DNA of 64,000 nt. It comes from Fluviibacter sp039805725 (lineage in GTDB: Bacteria > Pseudomonadota > Gammaproteobacteria > Burkholderiales > Rhodocyclaceae). This document shows, one piece after another, positions 16,203 through 24,918 of the stretch. Numbering within the stretch: the stretch's first letter is position 1; the number at the start of each line of letters is the position of its first letter. Below the pieces are notes generated by a model. It was not told the DNA's origin. It searched no databases and was given only the letters and a program-made list of their open reading frames with translations. A program made the translations under genes and the position numbers. The stretch is taken from assembly GCA_039805725.1 (NCBI GenBank), contig JBDLTT010000035.1:1-64000 (forward strand), read 5' to 3'.

Positions 16203-16889
16203 CTATTTCTGCGACTGTCGTGCCAGTCTGATGACGGCGTCCGTATTGGCCAAAAAGTCGGTAAAACTCATGCCCCGCTGTTGCAGCATCTTGTAACGAC
16301 CGCCCACGATGATCGATGGCACGGCATCGATCTGATAAGAGATTGCCATGGCATCGGCCTTCTTCATGGCATTGGTCACTTCCTGGGAGAAGTACACTTC
16401 TTTAAACTTGTTGGCATCGACACCCGGCTGCGCCGCAGCCCACTGGAGCACCGCCTGGTCATCATAAAGCGCTCGGCCTTGCTGGTGAATGGCTGCAAAA
16501 ACGCCGGCATCTAGTACCGATAGCTTCATGAATTGAATCGTGTAGAACAAACGCCCCAGAACCACCCACTGTGGACGGCCAAAGGTTACGGGTACGCGAC
16601 GAACGGCAACATCCTTCGGTTGTTTGCGGCTCCAACGCTCAAAGGGCTCGGAAAATTCGTGGCAATGCGGACAACCGTAGGAAAAAAATTCCAGTACCTC
16701 AATCTTACCGCTGGTCGCTGGCGCCGGCGCATTGAGCAACGCGTAGTTCTGGCCAGCAATAGCGGCACCCGTAGTTGCTCCAGCGGGCGGCAGGCTACCG
16801 CCCAGTGCGGCCTGTGCCAGAGCAGGGGCCGATGTTGTTGCAGCACCCAGACCCGCAATCAGCATGGTAATAAATTGACGACGTTGCAT
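16203..16889 (-). CDS. dsbA: Thiol:disulfide interchange protein DsbA
   Basis: This periplasmic oxidase introduces disulfide bonds into exported proteins. The active site CPHC is at residues 73-76 within FFSYGCPHCHEF, and the cis-proline loop is VPSIIV near the C-terminus. A signal peptide ends around ALAQA (residue 27). It begins MQRRQFITML, which resembles a twin-arginine motif, so Tat export is conceivable. Length (228) is typical. It follows the SPOR-domain gene by 12 bases; the argS-SPOR-dsbA order recurs in betaproteobacteria. Oxidising partner DsbB is not in view. Confidence 0.92.
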   Translation of the reverse strand: MQRRQFITMLIAGLGAATTSAPALAQAALGGSLPPAGATTGAAIAGQNYALLNAPAPATSGKIEVLEFFSYGCPHCHEFSEPFERWSRKQPKDVAVRRVPVTFGRPQWVVLGRLFYTIQFMKLSVLDAGVFAAIHQQGRALYDDQAVLQWAAAQPGVDANKFKEVYFSQEVTNAMKKADAMAISYQIDAVPSIIVGGRYKMLQQRGMSFTDFLANTDAVIRLARQSQK

Positions 16890-16901
16890 GAGGACTCCGA
16901 C

Positions 16902-17558
16902 TTAGTTACGGGCGGAAACGGCGTCGATGCCGTTCTCCTTGAGTTCGTTGCGGGCGCGGTTGGCATCATCCTGGCGCTTGAATGGGCCAATTTTGACGCG
17001 ATACCAGACTTTTTCACCGATCACGGCTTTCTGCACGCTGGCATCAAATCCGATGAGCGCCAGATTGGCTTTCTGGGCTTCGGCATCCGACGGCTTCTGG
17101 AAGGAACCCGCCATCAGATAGAAGCCACTGGATACCTCCGGCGCTTTAGCCGTATCGACCGCCTTACCAGGATCACTTGCGGGCTTCGCAGCGTCTGTCG
17201 TGCCATCGGTCTTACCCGAGAGGATATCTGGGAACTGAAAACGCTTTTCCGGCAACGGGTCGCCGGGTTTGCCTGGTAGTGCAATCGGCTGACCGTTCTC
17301 ACCTTGTGCGTTCACGGGAGCCGGGGCCGCAGGCGCTGCGCCATCTGCTGTTTTAGCAGGCGCCTGTGGTGTCGAATTCGTGGCCGTGCCAGTTTTATCA
17401 ATAAAAGGCGACGGCATCCGGTTAAACCACCACGCAACCGCCGCTGCGATCACTAAGCCCAGAATCAATCCGTACAAAATGCCTTTGAAGGCGCCACCGC
17501 CGGAACTTGGCTCACGGTCACGCGAAGAATGGCGGCTCGGTTTGTAATCTCGGGACAT
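16902..17558 (-). CDS. SPOR-domain cell-division protein, FtsN-like
   Basis: A bitopic inner-membrane protein of 218 residues: a charged cytoplasmic N-terminus, one membrane helix (about 25-45, GILYGLILGLVIAAAVAWWF), a long Pro/Ala/Lys-rich periplasmic linker, and a C-terminal SPOR domain (about 140-215, FYLMAGSFQKPSDAEAQKA). SPOR domains bind denuded glycan strands at the division septum, as in FtsN. The ATG at 17558 has GAGG five bases upstream; a start 54 bases earlier would put extra residues with no ribosome site. It lies 28 bases after argS and 12 before dsbA. Confidence 0.82.
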   Translation of the reverse strand: MSRDYKPSRHSSRDREPSSGGGAFKGILYGLILGLVIAAAVAWWFNRMPSPFIDKTGTATNSTPQAPAKTADGAAPAAPAPVNAQGENGQPIALPGKPGDPLPEKRFQFPDILSGKTDGTTDAAKPASDPGKAVDTAKAPEVSSGFYLMAGSFQKPSDAEAQKANLALIGFDASVQKAVIGEKVWYRVKIGPFKRQDDANRARNELKENGIDAVSARN

Positions 17559-17586
17559 AACAGCCTCGTCTTGAACTCTCGGCAGC

Positions 17587-19350
17587 TTACATGCTTTCCG
17601 GGCAGGATACACCCAGCAAGGCCATGCCGTTGCGAATGACTTGACGCACCGCGACCGACAATGCCATGCGGGCGCGTGTCAACGCAGCATCGTCAACGAG
17701 CATGCGCTCGGCGTTGTAATAGCCGTGGAATTCAGCGGCCAAATCACGCAGATAGAACGCAATCTGATGCGGCGACAGATCGCGCGCTGCCGATTCCACC
17801 ACCTCCGGAAAACGGCCAAGGAAGGCGGTCAACGCCGCTTCGCGCGGATTGTTCAGTAGCGTCAGATCGGCATCCTTTAGATCCGCGTCGGACCCACCCC
17901 ACTGCGCCATCAGCGAACAGATACGGGCATGCGCGTACTGGATGTAGTACACCGGGTTATCAGCGCTCTGGCTCTTGGCCAGATCCAGATCGAAGTCCAG
18001 ATGCTGATCGGCCTTACGCAGCACATAGAAGAATCGACAGGCGTCATCACCGACCTCGGCACGCAAGGCACGCAGCGTCACGTAATCGCCGGCGCGCGTC
18101 GACATCGAGGCCTTCTCGCCGTTGCGATAAAGCACCGCGAACTGCACCAGCGCAATATCCAGTTTGACCGGATCCAGCGCCAGAGCCTGAACGGCACCCT
18201 TCACGCGCGCGATATACCCGTGGTGGTCGGCACCCCAGATATTGATCATGCGATCGAAACCACGCTCGTACTTGTTCAGATGATAGGCAATGTCCGAGGC
18301 AAAATAGGTGTACAAGCCGTTTTCGCGTTGAACGACGCGATCCTTTTCATCGCCAAAATCGGTGGAGCGGAACCAGCGCGCACCGTTCTGCTCATAGATA
18401 TGGCCTGCTGCATCCAGTTTATCCAGGCAACGTTTGACCAGACCTGTATCAAATAGCGAATTTTCCGAGAACCAGTTCTGGAAGTGCACACCAAAGCCGT
18501 CTAGATCATCTCGGCCATCGGCCAGCTGTTCTGAGAGTGCGTGCTGGTGCACGTACGGCCAGTCCTCGCCGAGTAGCGACTTGCCGTTGGCAATGAGCGC
18601 ATCCAGGTGCAGCTCGCGCTGGGTTTTGGCTTCGTCATCGGCGCGATCGGCAAGCGGTAAGCCCGGAGTATTTGCGAGCACAGCCGTCCGGGCGCGGACA
18701 TACTTGTCACCGTGAGCATTCGTGAGCTGGCGAGCCATGTCGCGCACGTAATCGCCCTGATAGGCGTTCGGCGGGTAATCGATGGTGACACCATGCTGAT
18801 CCAGGTAGCGAATCCAGGTGGACACCGCCAAGATGTCCATCTGGCGACCGGCGTCGTTGACGTAATATTCACGGGTCACATCCCAACCTGCAAAGGCCAG
18901 CAGGTCAGACAGACTGGCGCCGTAGGCGGCACCACGGCCATGGCCAACATGCAGCGGGCCTGTCGGATTGGCCGATACAAATTCGACCAGCACCTTGGCA
19001 TTACCACCCAGCGTGCTACGGCCAAAATCGTCAGTTTGCGCCAAAACGGACGACACAACCCGGGTTTTGGCACCGCTATTTAGCTTGAAGTTGATAAAAC
19101 CGGCACCGGCGATCGAAACCTCGCCGACCTCGGGGGAGGCCGGCAGCGCCTGAACGATGCGCTCGGCAATGGCACGGGGCGCCAGCTTGAGCGCGCGCGC
19201 CAGTTGCATGGGCAGATTGGTGGCAAAATCCCCATGGTCGGCCTGCTTGGGACGCTCCAGATGGATGGGGGTTTCGGCGTGTTCCGGGGCTACGTTGGCC
19301 AGGGCAGCCTGTAGCAAGCCGGTGAGGTGTTCGCGGCTATCAAAAGTCAT
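17587..19350 (-). CDS. argS: Arginyl-tRNA synthetase
   Basis: A class I aminoacyl-tRNA synthetase of 587 residues that charges tRNA-Arg. The N-terminal Add-1 domain is followed by the catalytic core with SANPTGPLHVGHGRG (HVGH at 134-137). A degenerate KMSKS equivalent in EKASMSTRAGDYVTL and the C-terminal helical anticodon-binding domain follow. A perfect -10 hexamer sits only seven bases before its ATG, so the mRNA may be nearly leaderless. It is the first gene of argS-SPOR-dsbA. Confidence 0.96.
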   Translation of the reverse strand: MTFDSREHLTGLLQAALANVAPEHAETPIHLERPKQADHGDFATNLPMQLARALKLAPRAIAERIVQALPASPEVGEVSIAGAGFINFKLNSGAKTRVVSSVLAQTDDFGRSTLGGNAKVLVEFVSANPTGPLHVGHGRGAAYGASLSDLLAFAGWDVTREYYVNDAGRQMDILAVSTWIRYLDQHGVTIDYPPNAYQGDYVRDMARQLTNAHGDKYVRARTAVLANTPGLPLADRADDEAKTQRELHLDALIANGKSLLGEDWPYVHQHALSEQLADGRDDLDGFGVHFQNWFSENSLFDTGLVKRCLDKLDAAGHIYEQNGARWFRSTDFGDEKDRVVQRENGLYTYFASDIAYHLNKYERGFDRMINIWGADHHGYIARVKGAVQALALDPVKLDIALVQFAVLYRNGEKASMSTRAGDYVTLRALRAEVGDDACRFFYVLRKADQHLDFDLDLAKSQSADNPVYYIQYAHARICSLMAQWGGSDADLKDADLTLLNNPREAALTAFLGRFPEVVESAARDLSPHQIAFYLRDLAAEFHGYYNAERMLVDDAALTRARMALSVAVRQVIRNGMALLGVSCPESM

Positions 19351-19357
19351 GGGTAAA

Positions 19358-19363
19358 ATTATA
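19358..19363 (-). promoter_or_regulatory. Perfect -10 hexamer close to argS
   Basis: TATAAT reads leftwards at 19363-19358, leaving seven bases before the argS ATG. No good -35 box is seen at the right distance. Transcription from it would begin at or next to the start codon, giving a leaderless or near-leaderless argS message. Confidence 0.35.
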
Positions 19364-19412
19364 CCTTCTGGCCCGCCACCCCGTGGGCACTCACTGTGAA
19401 AGCAAATCGCTT

Positions 19413-20954
19413 ATGCGCGTGCAGCGCCTCGCCCGGATTCTTTACGTCAGCTGGAAGAACGGGCTATTGACCATGCTGGTGGAAGCCGAGCCGGAAGGGC
19501 GCGTTGCCCGCTGGCTAGGTTTTTATGCGCGTCGTCGCCGCTTCAGCAAACCGCGGGCGGTTCGTCTGCGCGAAGCGCTGGAGTCTCTCGGCCCGATTTT
19601 CGTCAAGTTTGGTCAGATGCTGTCCACCCGCCGCGATCTGCTCGCGCCGGACTTCGCCGACGAACTGGCCAAGCTGCAGGATCGGGTGCCACCATTCCCC
19701 TCGGACCAGGCAATCGCCGAAATTGAACGTGGTCTGGGCATGTCACTGACCGAGGCCTTCAGTGAGTTTGATCCGAAGCCGGTGGCCTCGGCCTCCGTTG
19801 CTCAGGTGCATTTTGCCCGACTGCATAACGGCCATGATGTTGCCGTCAAGGTGCTGCGCCCGGGTATGCACAGTGTCGTCAATCATGATATCGACCTGCT
19901 CGATACTTTCGCTCAGCTGATCGAACGCTTCTCGGAAGACGGGCGACGCCTCAAACCCCGCGAAGTGGTCGCTGAATTTGCCAAGCATCTGCACGATGAG
20001 TTCGATCTCGTACGCGAGGCCGCCAACGCCTCACAGCTGCGGCGTAACTTTGCTGGCGGCCAGCTGCTGATTGTCCCGGAAGTCTACTGGGATTTCTGCG
20101 CCACCAACGTGATGACCATGGAACGCATGTACGGCATTCCGGTTGGCCGGGTAGAGGAACTGCATGCCGCTGGCATCGACTTGCATCGACTATCGAGCGC
20201 CGGTGTCGAGATCTTTTTCACACAGGTGTTTCGCGATGGCTTCTTTCATGCGGATATGCACCCGGGCAATATTCTCGTTGCACGTGACGGCCGTTATGTT
20301 GCTCTTGATTTCGGCATCGTCGGCACGCTGAACGATGTCGACAAGAATTATCTGGCGCAGAACTTCCTGGCTTTCTTCCAGCGCGATTACCGACGCGTTG
20401 CCGAGGTGCACGTCATTTCGGGCTGGGCGCCAAAAGAAACACGCATTGACGAGTTCGAAGCCGCCATACGCACCGTGTGCGAACCGATCTTCGACAAGCC
20501 GCTCAAGGATATTTCTTTCGGCAAAGTGTTACTTCGTTTGTTCCAGACCTCGCGCCGTTTCAATGTTGAGGTTCAACCGCAGCTCGTCATGTTACAAAAG
20601 ACGCTCCTCAATATCGAGGGCCTAGGCCGCCAGCTTAACCCCGATCTGGATCTGTGGAAGACCGCCAAGCCCTTTCTTGAGCGCTGGATGAGCGAACAGG
20701 TCGGCCTACGTGGATTCATTGACGGGATGAAGCGTGAGGGGCCGAACTGGGCGAAGATTCTGCCGCAGATACCCCGGCTGTTACACGACTACCTGGCACC
20801 CTCCGAAGAACTCATCAAAGCAGACCAAAAAGCCCTGCGCGAACTACGTCACGCTCTGCGAAAACAACGGCACTGGCTGTGGTTCGCTACAGCAGCTGCG
20901 ACGCTGGCACTTGCTTCAACGGTAGCACTGTTCGTCCTGAGCCACGGGTCATGA
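19413..20954 (+). CDS. ubiB: Ubiquinone biosynthesis protein UbiB (ABC1/ADCK-type atypical kinase)
   Basis: UbiB is a membrane-anchored atypical kinase/ATPase needed for ubiquinone synthesis. The diagnostic KFGQ (residues 65-68), the Ala-rich loop VASASVAQVHFA, VAVKVLRPG, catalytic HADMHPGNI and LDFGIVG all appear in order. A C-terminal hydrophobic segment (FATAAATLALASTVALFVL) anchors it. The ATG at 19413 gives 513 residues. A GTG 30 bases upstream would add ten unconserved residues. The stop overlaps the next start (ATGA). Confidence 0.93.
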   Translation: MRVQRLARILYVSWKNGLLTMLVEAEPEGRVARWLGFYARRRRFSKPRAVRLREALESLGPIFVKFGQMLSTRRDLLAPDFADELAKLQDRVPPFPSDQAIAEIERGLGMSLTEAFSEFDPKPVASASVAQVHFARLHNGHDVAVKVLRPGMHSVVNHDIDLLDTFAQLIERFSEDGRRLKPREVVAEFAKHLHDEFDLVREAANASQLRRNFAGGQLLIVPEVYWDFCATNVMTMERMYGIPVGRVEELHAAGIDLHRLSSAGVEIFFTQVFRDGFFHADMHPGNILVARDGRYVALDFGIVGTLNDVDKNYLAQNFLAFFQRDYRRVAEVHVISGWAPKETRIDEFEAAIRTVCEPIFDKPLKDISFGKVLLRLFQTSRRFNVEVQPQLVMLQKTLLNIEGLGRQLNPDLDLWKTAKPFLERWMSEQVGLRGFIDGMKREGPNWAKILPQIPRLLHDYLAPSEELIKADQKALRELRHALRKQRHWLWFATAAATLALASTVALFVLSHGS

Positions 20955-22468
20955 CCGCACTCCTCGGCTTCATCACGCTTTATCTGCTCGCCTCGATCGG
21001 CATCGGGCTGCTGGCGGCAACACGCGTGAAGAACGCCCGCGACTTCGCCGTGGCCGGTCGGATGCTGCCACTACCCGTAGTAACAGCCACCGTATTTGCC
21101 ACCTGGTTCGGCGCCGAAGCCGTGCTCGGGGTCTCGGCGACTTTTGTTCGCGAAGGGCTGGGCGGCGTTGTAGCCGATCCGTTCGGCGCCTCGATGTGTC
21201 TGATTCTGGCTGGTTTCTTCTTTGCCAGCAAACTCTATCGCCTCAACCTACTAACGATCGGTGACTACTATCGCCTACGCTACAACCATACGGTTGAGTG
21301 GCTCAGTACCCTGGCCATCGTTGTCTCCTACCTCGGCTGGGTCTCGGCACAGATCAAGGCGCTCGGTCTTGTTTTCTTCACGGTCACTGGCGGCCTCATT
21401 CCGCAAGACAAAGGCATGATTTTGGGCGCCGCTATCGTGCTGACCTATACGGTACTCGGCGGCATGCTTTCGGTGGCCATTCTCGACTTCGTGCAGATCA
21501 CCGTGATTATGGGCGGCCTGATCTACATCGCGACGATCATTAGTGACCTGGCGGGCGGCTTTGGAACGGTTATTTCGCACGCCAACGCAGCAGGAAAACT
21601 CGACTTTCTGCCCAGCGGCGGCTACGAAGTCTGGGTGCCGTTCATTGGCGCCTGGATGACCATGATGCTCGGTTCGATTCCGCAACAGGATGTCTTTCAA
21701 CGCATTACCTCGGCCAAAAACGAGCGTGTGGCAATGGCCGGTTCCATCCTTGGTGGCTCGCTGTATTTTGTTTTTGCTTTCATTCCGATGTTCCTGGCCT
21801 ATTCGGCCACGCTGATCGATCCAGCCATGTTCGAACAGTTGCTCGATACAGATTCCCAACTGGTGCTGCCCACGCTGATCCTGCAGCATACGCCGGTGTT
21901 TGCCCAGGTCATTTTCTTCGGGGCGCTACTCTCGGCGATCATGAGCTGCTCCTCGGCCACCTTGCTCGCACCCTCGGTGTCGTTCACCGAAAACGTTCTG
22001 CGCCCGATGCTCCCACACATCTCTGACCGGATCTTCCTGTGGCTGATGCGGGTTGTCATCGTTGCCTTTGCCGGCATGGTGCTGGCCATGGCGCTGACCA
22101 GTAACGCATCGATCTTTAAGATGGTTGAGCATGCTTACAAGATCACGCTGGTCGTCGCTTTCGTGCCGCTGGTCGCCGGCTTCTACTGGAAACGGGCTAC
22201 GACACAGGGTGCGCTCTTCGCTATCTTTGCCGGTTTTTTTACCTGGGTTCTTTGCGAAATGTTTGGTGCCGCTGACGGCGTCTGGCCTCCGCAGATTCTC
22301 GGGCTGATGGCCGCCGTCGTGGGCATGATTTCCGGCTCCCTGTTACCACAGTGGACTGGTCGCCTAAGTCCGCCGCCCTCGCACCATCATGCCGCCGAAG
22401 GCACCTACCACGTTGCGCACCACGACCATGAGCGCCAACACGCCGGCGAGCACGACGCCCATCGCTGA
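20951..22468 (+). CDS. Sodium/solute symporter family (SSS) transporter
   Basis: This 505-residue polytopic protein has the SSS pattern: about 13 membrane helices, RDFAVAGRMLP near the N-terminus, WFGAEAVLGVSATF, and LLTIGDYYRLRY. The family couples sodium entry to uptake of proline, pantothenate, sugars or short acids; the substrate is not evident here. Unusually, the last ~30 residues form a hydrophilic tail with about ten histidines (SHHHAAEG, AHHDHERQH), which could bind metal. The ATG at 20951 overlaps the ubiB stop by four bases. A longer reading frame from 20879 inside ubiB was rejected. Confidence 0.85.
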   Translation: MTALLGFITLYLLASIGIGLLAATRVKNARDFAVAGRMLPLPVVTATVFATWFGAEAVLGVSATFVREGLGGVVADPFGASMCLILAGFFFASKLYRLNLLTIGDYYRLRYNHTVEWLSTLAIVVSYLGWVSAQIKALGLVFFTVTGGLIPQDKGMILGAAIVLTYTVLGGMLSVAILDFVQITVIMGGLIYIATIISDLAGGFGTVISHANAAGKLDFLPSGGYEVWVPFIGAWMTMMLGSIPQQDVFQRITSAKNERVAMAGSILGGSLYFVFAFIPMFLAYSATLIDPAMFEQLLDTDSQLVLPTLILQHTPVFAQVIFFGALLSAIMSCSSATLLAPSVSFTENVLRPMLPHISDRIFLWLMRVVIVAFAGMVLAMALTSNASIFKMVEHAYKITLVVAFVPLVAGFYWKRATTQGALFAIFAGFFTWVLCEMFGAADGVWPPQILGLMAAVVGMISGSLLPQWTGRLSPPPSHHHAAEGTYHVAHHDHERQHAGEHDAHR

Positions 22469-23588
22469 GCAGGCGTCGCTCTGGCAGCGCTTGCGCCGAA
22501 AGCCGCTGGCGCTATCGCTGGTATACGTCGGGATTATTGTTTACGCCAGCCTCTACAGCAATCATCCCTGGCGCGACAACGGGGTCGGTCTCTTGGACTT
22601 CATGGCAGGCAACTGGCCACGTTACTGGACCCGGCAAGATGCGTGGTTCAATATTCTTGCCTATCTCCCGCTGGGATTTCTGCTAACGCTTTCGCCAACG
22701 CACCGGCCTTCACCCTGGGCACGCGTCGCCATACCGATGGTTGTTGGCTTCGTGCTCTCGGCAAGCATGGAAGCTTTGCAGACTTTTATTCCGGGTCGTG
22801 TTTCGTCATCGCTGGATCTGTTTTTCAATACACTGGGCACACTCTGTGGCGCAGTACTGTCGCTCTTCTACGGCCCTGCGTTGTTGGCGGTAGCCGGCAG
22901 AGTCCGGCAGCGTCTCGGGGTGCGGCGGCTCAGTGCCGAGACCGGGCTGATGCTACTGGGGCTCTGGTTATTTGCCCAGATCTCGCCTGAGAATCTTTTT
23001 TTCGGCCTAGGTGATTTACGAGCGCTGTTAAAGCTTTCGCCAGCACTGCCGTTTTCTCCCGATCAGCATTTCCTCCTCGAAAGCCTGATCGCCACATTAC
23101 AAACGTTGGTTATTGCGCTTCTTCTTCGGGGTGTTCTGGAGCGCTTGGCGCTGACCCGATGGAAGCAATTCCTAATCATCACGATTTTATTGGGGCTAGG
23201 GGTCTGCTTCCGCACGCTGGCCAGCTGGGTGTTGCTAAGCAACCTGCCATTGTTTGGGGAAACCGCACGCTGGGCCGCGCTCTCGCCAGGCGGTCTGACC
23301 GGGGTATTGCTCGGATCACTGTTGACGATCCCTCTGCTCTATTTGCCCAGCGCCTGGCAAATGCCCCTTGCGGCCACGTGCCTGATGGCCGCAACGGTAC
23401 TGGTCAATCTGATGCCAATCAATCCATACTCTCCGACGGCTCTGACTATCTGGCGCCAGGGCCACTTTTTGAACTTCAACGGCCTGACTCGGCTCATTGC
23501 TGCCTCATGGCCGTACCTGGCATTGCTTTTTCTGGTCTGGACGGATCGCCAATTCTCTCGCGACGAAGCTGGCCATACCCGCCTATAA
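22428..23588 (+). CDS. VanZ-family integral membrane protein
   Basis: A membrane protein of about 386 residues. The first half carries a VanZ-like domain (LVYVGIIVYASLYS, WFNILAYLPLGFLL, VLSASMEALQTFIPGRVSSSLDLFFNTLGTLCGA), and the second half adds about five further helices. VanZ proper raises teicoplanin resistance by an unclear route, and most relatives have no known function; the extra helices make this a longer subfamily. The ATG at 22428 overlaps the symporter gene by 41 bases, and an ATG at 22389 is also possible. It is followed after 33 bases by a ferredoxin gene. Confidence 0.78.
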   Translation: MSANTPASTTPIAEQASLWQRLRRKPLALSLVYVGIIVYASLYSNHPWRDNGVGLLDFMAGNWPRYWTRQDAWFNILAYLPLGFLLTLSPTHRPSPWARVAIPMVVGFVLSASMEALQTFIPGRVSSSLDLFFNTLGTLCGAVLSLFYGPALLAVAGRVRQRLGVRRLSAETGLMLLGLWLFAQISPENLFFGLGDLRALLKLSPALPFSPDQHFLLESLIATLQTLVIALLLRGVLERLALTRWKQFLIITILLGLGVCFRTLASWVLLSNLPLFGETARWAALSPGGLTGVLLGSLLTIPLLYLPSAWQMPLAATCLMAATVLVNLMPINPYSPTALTIWRQGHFLNFNGLTRLIAASWPYLALLFLVWTDRQFSRDEAGHTRL

Positions 23589-23621
23589 TCGACCCCAAGC
23601 GTTTTTTTCTTAAGAGACATC

Positions 23622-23930
23622 ATGAGCTTCTTTGAGCGCCACGTTTTTATCTGTTGCAACCAGCGGGACAATGGTGATCCCAGCTGCGGTGCGCTCGGCG
23701 CGAGCGCGATGTTCGACTACGCTAAAGCTCGCGTTGCCGAACTCAAGCTCAACCAACCGGGCATGGTACGGATCAACAAAGCCGGCTGCCTGGGACGCTG
23801 CCTCGATGGACCGGCCATGGTGATCTATCCGGAAGCCGTCTGGTATCAATTCGTCGACAAAGACGACATCAATGAAATTATCGAATCTCATCTGATTAAT
23901 GGCGTTCCAGTAGACCGCTTACGCATCTGA
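23622..23930 (+). CDS. Thioredoxin-like 2Fe-2S ferredoxin
   Basis: The 102-residue protein matches the small thioredoxin-fold [2Fe-2S] ferredoxins. It opens HVFICCNQ, and Cys11/Cys12, Cys22, Cys56 and Cys60 (KAGCLGRC) supply the cluster ligands in the family's order. These proteins are soluble one-electron carriers whose partners are usually unknown. The gene lies 11 bases before the alpha/beta hydrolase gene and inside a compact plus-strand series, but no obvious redox partner is adjacent. Confidence 0.85.
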   Translation: MSFFERHVFICCNQRDNGDPSCGALGASAMFDYAKARVAELKLNQPGMVRINKAGCLGRCLDGPAMVIYPEAVWYQFVDKDDINEIIESHLINGVPVDRLRI

Positions 23931-23941
23931 GGGCTACACCG

Positions 23942-24592
23942 ATGTCCCATACACCTCCATCACGCGAAGAACAGGCGCTGATCGATGGTCCGGTCGGCAA
24001 GATCGAAATTCTGATCGACAATCCTGGCGCCCCCCGCGGCATCGCCCTCATTGGTCATCCCCATCCCATCGGCGGGGGTGCTGCCACCAACAAGGTGGCA
24101 CACACTCTGGCACGCACATTTGTCGGTCTTGGCTACGCGGCCTTCCGTCCCAACTTCCGTACGGTTGGTCGAACCGAAGGCGAACATGATGAAGGTATTG
24201 GCGAAACGGACGATATGCTCTGCGTTCTGGAATATGCTCGCGAGCGCTGTGGCCACCTGCCAGTCGTTCTAGCCGGCTTCTCTTTCGGCGCCTTTGTCCA
24301 GACACGTGTGGCAAAACGCATGGTGGAAACAGGCCACCCGGCACAACGCCTGGTGCTCGTCGGCACAGCATCAGGCTTTGTGGAGGGCACGCGCACGTAC
24401 GATACGGAATCCGTGCCACGTGATTCGATTGTGATTCATGGATCAGCTGATGAAACCGTGCCGCTCGAGAACGTTTTGGCCTGGGCCGAACCGCAAGACT
24501 TACCTATTATCGTAGTGCCAGCGGCCGACCACTTCTTTCATCGTCGTCTGCATCTGCTTCGCGAAATCATCACACACAACTGGCGCCACTGA
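23942..24592 (+). CDS. Alpha/beta hydrolase
   Basis: A 216-residue serine hydrolase of the alpha/beta fold. The nucleophile elbow GFSFGAF places Ser114. The segment GHPHPIGGGAATNKVAHTLA supplies the oxyanion-hole region, HGSADETVPLENVLAW the acid residue, and VVPAADHFFHRRL the catalytic histidine. Proteins of this subgroup are small, lack a lid domain and have no established substrate. The stop overlaps the cutA start by one base (TGATG), and the ferredoxin gene lies just upstream. Confidence 0.85.
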   Translation: MSHTPPSREEQALIDGPVGKIEILIDNPGAPRGIALIGHPHPIGGGAATNKVAHTLARTFVGLGYAAFRPNFRTVGRTEGEHDEGIGETDDMLCVLEYARERCGHLPVVLAGFSFGAFVQTRVAKRMVETGHPAQRLVLVGTASGFVEGTRTYDTESVPRDSIVIHGSADETVPLENVLAWAEPQDLPIIVVPAADHFFHRRLHLLREIITHNWRH

Positions 24593-24918
24593 TGTCGACG
24601 GGAATCCGACTTGTATTCACCGCCGTGCCGGACGAAGCCTTTGCAGAAACCCTGGCACATCAACTCATCGAGCTTGGTTTGGCGGCATGCGTCAAAACCT
24701 TGCCCGCATGTCATTCAACGTATCGCTGGGCAGGACGAATCGAGCGCGCAACCGAGATCCCATTGATGATTGTTGCGCCTACCGGACGCTACAGCGCGCT
24801 CGAGGAACATATCAAGATGACGCACCCGTACGACGTTCCGGAAATCCTGGCTATCGACTGCAGCGGTGGTCTTCCGGACTATTTGCAGTGGGCGCTAGCG
24901 GCGGGGCGCAATAACTAA
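24592..24918 (+). CDS. cutA: Divalent-cation tolerance protein CutA
   Basis: A 108-residue protein of the CutA1 family, trimeric ferredoxin-like-fold proteins. The conserved LAACVKTLPACHSTYRWAG, EIPLMIVAPT and HPYDVPEILAI are all visible. E. coli cutA mutations affect copper tolerance, but part of that effect comes from the adjacent dsbD, and the biochemical role remains unclear. The same cutA-dsbD linkage is found here, with start and stop codons overlapping on both sides. Confidence 0.93.
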   Translation: MSTGIRLVFTAVPDEAFAETLAHQLIELGLAACVKTLPACHSTYRWAGRIERATEIPLMIVAPTGRYSALEEHIKMTHPYDVPEILAIDCSGGLPDYLQWALAAGRNN

